From positions 4,898,001 to 4,962,000 of the forward strand of contig NZ_LT629740.1 of assembly GCF_900105165.1 (NCBI RefSeq): DNA of 64,000 bases. The letters run 5' to 3'. This document shows, one piece after another, positions 54,077 through 61,168 of this stretch. The position numbers and the translations under genes are program-made. The stretch's first letter is position 1, and every line of letters starts with the position of its first letter. Under the pieces are notes generated by a model. The model was not told where the DNA came from. It worked only from the letters and a program-made list of their open reading frames with translations, and made no database searches. This DNA is from Mucilaginibacter mallensis (GTDB taxonomy: Bacteria; Bacteroidota; Bacteroidia; Sphingobacteriales; Sphingobacteriaceae).

Positions 54077-55042
54077 TTACTTCATGTTTTTAGCGTTTTT
54101 AAGATGGATAACTATATTTTGATGATTAATTTGATAGGTAGCTCCGCTTAGTCTGGCCAGCACATCCAACACATGGTCTACAGGTTCATCATCAAAGCTG
54201 ATGGTATAGCGCCTGCCCTGCACTTCAGGATCACTTAATTTTACAGAAACATTATACCATCGCTCCAGCTGACTGGCTATTTCCGCAAACGAAGCATTAT
54301 CAAAACGAAGCTGATTATTGTGCCACGAGGCAATATTTGCCGATGGTATTTTGCCAAGTGTATGGGTATCGTTAGCTTTATTATAGATGAGTTGCTGGTT
54401 CTGAGTCATTGAACCGGTTAAAACTGTCGATTTTCCTGCCGCTGTCTTCTTTTCAACAGCTACGCTCCCGGTTTCAACAGCTACGCTGATCTGCCTGTCT
54501 TCAGGATAAGCCTTAACATCAAATGAAGTTCCTATATCAGCTATCAGTAATTTGCCGGCATGCAGGGTAAATGGCTTATTAGGGTTATGCTTGATAATAA
54601 AAAAAGCCTCACCCGTAAAAGATATTTCCCTTTTTTTGTTGCCAAAATCTGATGGTATACTAACGCTGGATCCTGAATTTAAATAGATGACACTGCTATC
54701 GGGTAATGTTATTTCCTCTTTTATGCCATTCGGTACCTTTATAACCTGGTAAGCAATAAGCGGCGAACTTGCTGAATTGATATGGTGAATAACTAAGGTT
54801 GCACTTAAAGCAAGTAATACAGCGGCGGCGGCTTTTAACCATACATATGATTTACGGGGATACAGCATAGCCTGTATCTTCCTGTCCATCGGGCCGAAAA
54901 GCATGGTTTTTTGCTCTTCATCTATTGGCTCTTGCTGCCTGTCATTAAACTCCTCGAACCAATCCTCTACTATTTTATGTTCCGCAGGGCTGGCTTTTCC
55001 TGATTGATACCGCTGAAAGAGTTGCTTAATCTTGCTATACAT
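54077..55042 (-). CDS. FecR-family anti-sigma factor
   Basis: A 321-residue inner-membrane regulator. The cytoplasmic N-terminus (1-65) should hold the sigma factor. One membrane helix spans residues 67-86. The periplasmic FecR domain (about 105-215, with LPDSSVIYLNSGSSVSIPSDFGNKKREISFTGEAFFII) and the C-terminal domain (about 250-320) receive the signal from the receptor's STN domain. It lies between the sigma gene and SusC on the same strand, the standard order for such systems. Confidence 0.96.
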   Translation of the reverse strand: MYSKIKQLFQRYQSGKASPAEHKIVEDWFEEFNDRQQEPIDEEQKTMLFGPMDRKIQAMLYPRKSYVWLKAAAAVLLALSATLVIHHINSASSPLIAYQVIKVPNGIKEEITLPDSSVIYLNSGSSVSIPSDFGNKKREISFTGEAFFIIKHNPNKPFTLHAGKLLIADIGTSFDVKAYPEDRQISVAVETGSVAVEKKTAAGKSTVLTGSMTQNQQLIYNKANDTHTLGKIPSANIASWHNNQLRFDNASFAEIASQLERWYNVSVKLSDPEVQGRRYTISFDDEPVDHVLDVLARLSGATYQINHQNIVIHLKNAKNMK

Positions 55043-55129
55043 TTATTATGCTTTGTATATAGCTCGAACGAAAAGCGATTTTGTCCTTTAAGAATATGTT
55101 AAGAATTTGTTACTAATTCGCACCGCTAA

Positions 55130-55729
55130 TTAATAACGGAATAAAAGAGATAGTGAGAGCAACAGCATAAAGATTTCAGGATTGTTGCGTTGAAGATAGA
55201 AACGCAGGCGCTTTAAGGCTTCTGAAACATTATTCCTGACCGTTTTTTCTGAAATTTGTAAGATATCGGCGATCTCGTTATTGGTTTTGCCCTCACTTTT
55301 ACTTAAAGTATAGCAGTTGCGCATGGTCTCGGGCAGCAACCCAACAGCGTTATCAATGGAGGTAGTGAGCTCCCTGGCAAACAGATTCTGCTCTGACGAA
55401 TGCTCTACCCGATCAAGCTTTTCCAATAAATAAGTTTCGCCCTTAAGCCGGATATTCTTTTTCCGGTAGGCCGATATTACCTTGTTACGGCTATAAACAT
55501 ATAGGTAGGTTTTGAAGTCCCTTATACCCGCCAGTTGCTTCCTGTTTTCCCACAGACTGATAAAAATATCCTGTGTTACATCCAGCGCATCGTCCCGGTC
55601 GTCGATCCTGGCATTCACAATACCAAATACGAATGTTTTAAAATCATCATAAATCACCTGGAACGCTGCCGTATCATTAGTGCTGCACTTATTCAACAAT
55701 ACTTGCTCCGTCAGATCCTGATAAACCAT
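55130..55729 (-). CDS. ECF RNA polymerase sigma factor
   Basis: A 199-residue ECF sigma factor of the Bacteroidota FecI-like type. Region 2 lies at about 20-95 (AFQVIYDDFKTFVFGIV, DDALDVTQDIFISLWENRKQL) and region 4 at about 125-180 (LPETMRNCYTLSKSEGKTNNEIADILQISEKTVRNNVSEALKRLRFYL). It should direct polymerase to the SusC promoter after release by FecR. The last 15 residues are hydrophobic, a feature common in this subgroup. Confidence 0.96.
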   Translation of the reverse strand: MVYQDLTEQVLLNKCSTNDTAAFQVIYDDFKTFVFGIVNARIDDRDDALDVTQDIFISLWENRKQLAGIRDFKTYLYVYSRNKVISAYRKKNIRLKGETYLLEKLDRVEHSSEQNLFARELTTSIDNAVGLLPETMRNCYTLSKSEGKTNNEIADILQISEKTVRNNVSEALKRLRFYLQRNNPEIFMLLLSLSLLFRY

Positions 55730-55949
55730 GGTGTTGCTTCAATCAAAGTTTGATGCAAACCTAAAGATATCTTATTGCTGGTGTTTTAAATTTAGGTTAA
55801 CAAACGGATAATGAATCCTATAAATTCACAAACACATCAACAGGATTTTTTTCTACTGCAGAATTGCAGCATTATGTTTCGAAAGTAGCGTTGGTAAACT
55901 TTGAAAAAAGCTTAAAAATGAATAGTATCAAACCAATATCTAAAACAAT

Positions 55950-56873
55950 TCAAGCACCAACCTTCAGCACAACCTTGCCATTTAACCCACCTACCGAAAC
56001 CATATCCTGCGCACGGGCTGCATCTTTTAAATCCAGGATTTGAGCTATCTGTGGTTTTATTTTTCCCTCTTCAACCAGCTTTGTACCGAACTCCAGTTTA
56101 TGATAACCGGGGCCCGACGAAATAAACTTAGCGGTAATATTGTGCTGTTTGGCTAGATCTTCTGATGGCGGCATTACAGCGCTTAGCAACAGGCCGCCTG
56201 ATTTAATTACACCGAATGATTTGAGCTGCGTTTCACCGCCTGCAAGGTCAATAACCAGGTCAACATCTTTTACCAGTGTGGTAAAATCCTGCTCTTTATA
56301 ATCAATAACTTCATCGGCCCCGTATGATTTCGCGAGCTCCAAACCTTTACCCGATGCGGTGCCTATTATATAAGCGCCAAGGGCTTTGGCCAGTTGCACC
56401 ATTACCACACCTACCCCACCGGCAGCGCCATGTATCAATACTTTTTCCCCGGCTTTCACCTTGCCGTTCTCAACCAAAAAAGTGTAAGCGGTAACCAAAG
56501 GCACAGCCAGAGAGGCGGCTTCATCTGTACTTACATTGTTTGGTATTTTGGTAGCCTGCTCCTCTTTTATCACCACATAATCTGCATAAGTACCGCCAAA
56601 AGTGGTTGCAAATACTACATCACCAACTTTTAAACGGTTAACCTTATCGCCAACAGCCTCTATTGTACCGGCAACATCCAGCCCTGGGATGTAAGGAAAA
56701 GTTAGCGGTATTTGTTCTTGCAGCACACCGGTCCGCAGCTTCATATCCATTGGGTTTACCGTGGTGGCATCTACCTTTATTAAAATCTCGTTTTCCTTTG
56801 GCTCCGGCTTATCAACCTGCCCTGATTTTATAACATCGGAATTTCCATATGCCGTATATTCTATTACATTCAT
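55950..56873 (-). CDS. Zinc-independent alcohol dehydrogenase / quinone oxidoreductase
   Basis: A 307-residue NADPH-dependent reductase of the medium-chain dehydrogenase family, quinone oxidoreductase type. It has the N-terminal GroES-like domain (GVLQEQIPLTFPYIPGLDVAGTIEAVGDKV) and the cofactor motif VLIHGAAGGVGVVMVQLAKALGAYIIGTAS (about 145-175). The zinc-binding cysteines of true alcohol dehydrogenases are absent. It reduces quinones or enones using NADPH. It stands alone and is divergent from the alpha/beta hydrolase; the 137-bp gap probably serves both. Confidence 0.93.
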   Translation of the reverse strand: MNVIEYTAYGNSDVIKSGQVDKPEPKENEILIKVDATTVNPMDMKLRTGVLQEQIPLTFPYIPGLDVAGTIEAVGDKVNRLKVGDVVFATTFGGTYADYVVIKEEQATKIPNNVSTDEAASLAVPLVTAYTFLVENGKVKAGEKVLIHGAAGGVGVVMVQLAKALGAYIIGTASGKGLELAKSYGADEVIDYKEQDFTTLVKDVDLVIDLAGGETQLKSFGVIKSGGLLLSAVMPPSEDLAKQHNITAKFISSGPGYHKLEFGTKLVEEGKIKPQIAQILDLKDAARAQDMVSVGGLNGKVVLKVGA

Positions 56874-57010
56874 TTTTATCGATTTATATTTGTTACAATG
56901 CTGAAAAGCCGACTTTGTTTGTTAAGCCCCGTCTTTTTCCTTTTTATTAATTTTGGTAGATTAGCATCGCTTTAAAATACCAATTAAACACTGCATATAG
57001 CAATAATATT

Positions 57011-57787
57011 ATGGAAAATTCAAAAGCAGGCTATGCCCCGGTAAACGGGCTAAATATGTATTATGAAATACATGGCAATGGAGATATACCTTTGGTACTC
57101 GTACATGGTGGTGGTTCAACTATCGAAACTACTTTTGGTAACCTTTTGCCGATATTCTCAACTTATAACAAAATAATCGCCGTTGAGCTGCAGGCCCATG
57201 GCCGCACAAGCGACAGGGATGCCCCGGAATCTTTTATGCAGGATGCCGATGATGTAGCCGGGTTGCTTAATTACCTGAAGGTGGATAAAGCCAATTTCTT
57301 AGGCTTTAGTAATGGCGGCAGCACTGTTATGCAAATTGCCATAAGGCATCAGCATATGGTCAATAAAATAGTTGTTATTTCAGGCGCTTATAGACGGGAC
57401 GGATTTATCCCCGGTCTTTTTGATGGATTGCAAAATGCCACAATAAATGATATGCCGGAATTCCTGAAAACAGCTTATTTAAAAGTGGCGTCGCAGAATA
57501 ACCTGGAAGTAATGTTTAATAAGGACAGGGAACGGATGCTAACCTTTAAAGACTGGAATGATGATGATCTGCGATCGATAAAAGCAGCGGCATTGATTAT
57601 GGTAGCCGATCAGGATGTAATAACCGCTGAGCACACGTTAAAAATGGCACGACTAATACCCGGTGCACGCCTGGCCATATTACCTGCCTTCCACAGCTCA
57701 ATTATTGGCGAGGCGGGCGCTATTGAAAAAGACAACAAGTTATATGAGCTTACGGCCGCATTTGTTAAAGAGTTTTTAATTGGATAG
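57011..57787 (+). CDS. Alpha/beta hydrolase
   Basis: A 258-residue cytoplasmic alpha/beta hydrolase. The oxyanion region is LVLVHGGGSTIET (about 29-41), the nucleophile serine is in FLGFSNGGS (about 100), the acid in VADQDVITAEH (about 200) and the histidine in LPAFHSSIIGE (about 230). It is divergent from the quinone reductase, and both may belong to a small stress or detoxification response. The substrate is unknown. Confidence 0.9.
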   Translation: MENSKAGYAPVNGLNMYYEIHGNGDIPLVLVHGGGSTIETTFGNLLPIFSTYNKIIAVELQAHGRTSDRDAPESFMQDADDVAGLLNYLKVDKANFLGFSNGGSTVMQIAIRHQHMVNKIVVISGAYRRDGFIPGLFDGLQNATINDMPEFLKTAYLKVASQNNLEVMFNKDRERMLTFKDWNDDDLRSIKAAALIMVADQDVITAEHTLKMARLIPGARLAILPAFHSSIIGEAGAIEKDNKLYELTAAFVKEFLIG

Positions 57788-57831
57788 TCCTAATGAACGC
57801 TATAACCAACCGTCCAATAATAAACGGTTTT

Positions 57832-57867
57832 ATAACAATAAAGCCGCTTGCGCGGCTTTATTGTTAT
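57832..57867. terminator. Strong bidirectional terminator
   Basis: A perfect 16-bp stem (57832-57847 with 57852-57867) encloses the 4-nt loop ttgc. It separates the convergent hydrolase and phosphatase genes; the minus-strand stop lies inside its right arm. Confidence 0.92.
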
Positions 57868-58877
57868 TTGGTTAAGGTTGTTTCGTATAAAATGTTTCCG
57901 CTATAGTTTACCGCTTTAACATTTAGCCTGTTGGCATCTGCAGAAAAATACATAAAGCCATGATCCGAAGCCTGAAAGCGGCTGTAAGGGATACCGGTGG
58001 TTACCGGTGTTAACTCCGACCCTGCACCCGAAATAAACTGGTGACAAAAGCCCTCTGGTTTAAGGTGCTGTAATGAATGCTCGTGGCCCGATAAATACAC
58101 ATCCACCTTGTTATCTGCAAATATCTGCGGCAAGGTTTTCCGCATCGTTATCGTATCATAGTTATTGATACGCGGGCCAACGGTATAGCATGGGTGGTGG
58201 CCTATAACTATCTTCCACTTGACATCCGCTGACGCATTTGCCAATGTATCCTTTAACCAGGCGACTTGCTTTTCAACATAATCAGCCTTATCCTCATGCA
58301 AAAACGGATCGGTATCCATCATTACAAAAAGCACTTTATCCTTGCTTTTAGGCGCTCCCGGAGTTTTTATTTCCTTATCAGCATCCTTATTTAAACCAAC
58401 TTCTTTTGAGTAATAGCGCGCAGGCATATCCCAACGGCGGCTTACTTTGCTGTAACGTATCTGCGCATCTACATCCGAATGCCAGTCGTGGTTACCCAAA
58501 ACCGGGTACCAATCGCATTGCAGTGAATGAGCGGTGTATATGTTTTCAAAAGAATAATGCCATAAGGGATCTTCCTCGCTGATAACCCCTTTCGGATAAA
58601 AGTTATCGCCAACAGAAATAACAAAGTTGTTAGGGTGTGATGCACCCCACAATCCCATTTGCGTGGCGACCTGCGTTTGGTCATATTCACCATTGCGGCC
58701 CCAATCGCCCAAAGCCATAAAGTGCAGCGCGTAATCATCTTTCAATGCCGAAGGCGACAGGTCTTCGCTTTCCAGATGGGTTATTTTAGCTTCAGCCAAA
58801 GCACTTAGCGGACCTCCGATCAAAGACGCTCCAATTGCTGCCAGGGCTGTATTCTTTACGAAATCTCTGCGTTCCAT
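57864..58877 (-). CDS. Purple-acid-type metallophosphoesterase, exported
   Basis: A 337-residue phosphatase of the tartrate-resistant acid phosphatase group. The N-terminus MERRDFVKNTALAAIGASLIGG has a twin arginine and a hydrophobic core, consistent with Tat export, so the metals could be loaded before export. Metal ligands are present: D58 (GDWG), D91 and Y94 (GDNFYPKG), N119/H120 (GNHDW), and the later histidines in IGHHP (about 225) and SGHEHSLQHL (about 265). It hydrolyses phosphomonoesters. It lies last in a unit with a TonB receptor and a YncE propeller, suggesting capture and cleavage of an organic phosphate. Confidence 0.93.
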   Translation of the reverse strand: MERRDFVKNTALAAIGASLIGGPLSALAEAKITHLESEDLSPSALKDDYALHFMALGDWGRNGEYDQTQVATQMGLWGASHPNNFVISVGDNFYPKGVISEEDPLWHYSFENIYTAHSLQCDWYPVLGNHDWHSDVDAQIRYSKVSRRWDMPARYYSKEVGLNKDADKEIKTPGAPKSKDKVLFVMMDTDPFLHEDKADYVEKQVAWLKDTLANASADVKWKIVIGHHPCYTVGPRINNYDTITMRKTLPQIFADNKVDVYLSGHEHSLQHLKPEGFCHQFISGAGSELTPVTTGIPYSRFQASDHGFMYFSADANRLNVKAVNYSGNILYETTLTK

Positions 58878-58882
58878 ATTAA

Positions 58883-59884
58883 TTATTTTAAGGTGAACAC
58901 CAACAACTTAAATGTGTCGGCTATCTGGGTTTTTGTTCCAGGCTGATAATCGGCCACGGGTAAATATAACTTATGTGTGGCAGTATCTAAAGCCATTGTT
59001 TTGGCACGATACTGTGTTTTTAAGGTCTGCACCAATTCATAGCTATCAGCTGAGTTCTGTTTGAATACAGTAGCCGTTCCATCACCATTTGATGCGATGA
59101 TCAGTTTGGTGGCAGCATCATAAACCACGGCATCAACACCGGCGCCAATAGGTAAGGTTTGTATCACTTTACCGGTTTTTGTATCAATAACACTCATGCC
59201 GGTATTTTTGCGGCATACGGTAAATAAACGCTGGTTATCCTTATCCATAGCTATCCCTGTAGGGCCGCCGCAAGGTTCAAGCGGGTAGTTATGGATCACT
59301 TTAAGGGTTTTGGTATCAATAACGTTCAGGCTGTTTTTATCTTCAAGATTGTTATAGATTAAGCCCTTGCCATCCGCCACAGCAAACTCAGGGCCTCCGC
59401 CTAAAGCTACTGAGCCTGTTTGTTTTAATTCTTTAGGGTCAATCACTGCGGCGCTGTTACTATCGCCCTCAAAAGCAAATATTTTTTTTGATGACGGGTC
59501 ATAAATAATACCATCGGGACCATTGCCTGTTAAGGGTATGGTTTTAATAATTTTAAGGGTATTGATGTCAAAGGCAACAACAGCATTTGCCTTGCCATCA
59601 GTTATAAAGCCCCTGTTCAAGTCGTTAGCTACAGCTATGCCGTGTACGCCCTTCATGCCGCTTATGGTGCCTATAACTTTTTCTGTTTGCAGGTCAACCA
59701 CGTTTACAGCAGTACCGTGTGAGGCATATAAACGATGATTTACCTGGTCAATAAAAGCATAATCATAACCACCATTACCGGGCAGGGCAATTGTTTTATC
59801 AAGCACATAGCTTTGTGCCGATGAGGTTAATGTGTTTAAAAATAATGCAGCAGAGCAGCAAAAAAATAATAAGATCCTTTTCAT
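58883..59884 (-). CDS. YncE-family beta-propeller protein, exported
   Basis: A 333-residue secreted seven-bladed propeller of the YncE/YVTN type. After a signal peptide (1-23) the blades repeat the pattern of N-V-V-D/T and K-V-I-x-T-I strands: NVVDLQTEKVIGTI, VVAFDINTLKIIKTIPL, AAVIDPKELKQTGSVAL, LNVIDTKTLKVIHNYPL, MSVIDTKTGKVIQTLPI. These proteins bind ligands or act as scaffolds, and their reaction is usually unknown. It lies 5 bp upstream of the phosphatase, so the two are made together. Confidence 0.92.
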   Translation of the reverse strand: MKRILLFFCCSAALFLNTLTSSAQSYVLDKTIALPGNGGYDYAFIDQVNHRLYASHGTAVNVVDLQTEKVIGTISGMKGVHGIAVANDLNRGFITDGKANAVVAFDINTLKIIKTIPLTGNGPDGIIYDPSSKKIFAFEGDSNSAAVIDPKELKQTGSVALGGGPEFAVADGKGLIYNNLEDKNSLNVIDTKTLKVIHNYPLEPCGGPTGIAMDKDNQRLFTVCRKNTGMSVIDTKTGKVIQTLPIGAGVDAVVYDAATKLIIASNGDGTATVFKQNSADSYELVQTLKTQYRAKTMALDTATHKLYLPVADYQPGTKTQIADTFKLLVFTLK

Positions 59885-59899
59885 GTAAATAGTATAAAT

Positions 59900-59931
59900 A
59901 CCGAAGTATTTGCCGGGGCAAATACTTCGGT
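59900..59931. terminator. Intercistronic hairpin
   Basis: Perfect 15-bp arms (59900-59914 and 59917-59931) with a 2-nt loop lie between the beta-helix lipoprotein and YncE genes on the minus strand. A short T-containing run follows on that strand. It could lower expression of the last two genes relative to the receptor, or protect the upstream mRNA. Confidence 0.75.
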
Positions 59932-59953
59932 GAAAATTTAAATAAGTTTATAA

Positions 59954-61147
59954 TTAGTGTTTGTTTCCTTTACCATCAGATGTGTAAGCACCTAAATCAG
60001 CATTGTAAGTTGTATTACCCTTGCCAATTGCAGGTGAACCTGTTTTAAGGTGAAAATCATTAGGATTTGCAGCCCCGTTAGGCAACACAAATGAGCCAGT
60101 GAATGATGTGAACTGCGGATCAACACTGATCAGGTCAGTTCCTTGTGCTTTACCAACACCATCGCTTGGGTAAAAATTGGCTGCCAGGTTAACTGTAACT
60201 GTTGGCGTAACTGTTTTATCAACAAATGTAGCTGCTGTAGCAAAGAAAAGGTTATTACCATAAGTGGTGTTTTTGGCATCGCCATCCGTAAACAATTCAA
60301 AACCCTGGTAATCATTTACCATAATGTTGTTATACACGTGGCCAATTGCATTTACGCCAATAGATACACCTCTGCCGGGTTCAGCAGCACCTCTTCTCCA
60401 TCCATTGGATACGAGTGTGTTGTTGTAAACATTTACAATAGTTTGCGGAAAAGGTACCGTAGCATTTGTTTCCAGTTTAACACCTGTACCAGCCTGGCTA
60501 AATACAACATTATAAGCTATATCACCAGTTGCACCATCTTTTATGTTAATTGCTTCTCCATCTGTGCTACCGGATGAAACAATAGTATTGCGCAGAATGG
60601 TGATTTTGGCAGCACCCCTGATGCTAATCTCATCGTCCTGTCCGTTCGTGATCCATGAATCCTCTATATCAACAGCAATCTGTGATACTACAGATACTGT
60701 TTTTCTTGGGCTACCGGTTGGATCAGGGCCACCTGCATTATCAATATGGGCCCATTTAATAGTAACCGCTTGTGCGCTATCGCAGGCTAAGCCGCCCCAT
60801 GAGCCCGGTGTTTGTACATCGGAGTTAAAATATACCGGTTTTGTTTGTGTACCCAGTACCTGCAAAACACCATCAACAGTGATCTGAGCATCGCCTTTTA
60901 CAATAACTATTGCACCTGGTTGTGCGGCCAGTGTATCGCCTTTTTTAACGGTAAGATCTGAGGTAACAGTATAAGTACTGCCAGCCAGCAAAGTACCTTT
61001 TACAAAACCGCTGATGTTACCCGCCGTAATAGGATGTGAAGGCGGTAAAACCGGGGTAACGTTTTTTGTGCTCTCATTTTTGGAGCATGAGGCCAAAGCC
61101 GCCACAAAGGCCAGGCCGGTTACTAATAAGGAAAATCTGTTTTTCAT
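59954..61147 (-). CDS. Parallel beta-helix lipoprotein
   Basis: A 397-residue lipoprotein with the lipobox FVAALASC21. Residues 60-380 repeat short strands with asparagine and valine turns (DIEDSWITNGQDDEISIRGAAKITILRNTIV, YNVVFSQAGTGVKLETN, NVYNNTLVSNG, HVYNNIMVNDYQGFELF), the pattern of right-handed parallel beta-helix proteins. Many are polysaccharide lyases, but no lyase residues can be assigned here. It lies 21 bp downstream of the TonB receptor and is probably its surface partner, in the place SusD takes in other systems. Confidence 0.85.
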   Translation of the reverse strand: MKNRFSLLVTGLAFVAALASCSKNESTKNVTPVLPPSHPITAGNISGFVKGTLLAGSTYTVTSDLTVKKGDTLAAQPGAIVIVKGDAQITVDGVLQVLGTQTKPVYFNSDVQTPGSWGGLACDSAQAVTIKWAHIDNAGGPDPTGSPRKTVSVVSQIAVDIEDSWITNGQDDEISIRGAAKITILRNTIVSSGSTDGEAINIKDGATGDIAYNVVFSQAGTGVKLETNATVPFPQTIVNVYNNTLVSNGWRRGAAEPGRGVSIGVNAIGHVYNNIMVNDYQGFELFTDGDAKNTTYGNNLFFATAATFVDKTVTPTVTVNLAANFYPSDGVGKAQGTDLISVDPQFTSFTGSFVLPNGAANPNDFHLKTGSPAIGKGNTTYNADLGAYTSDGKGNKH

Positions 61148-61168
61148 GTTAATTTAATTAAAATTGTT

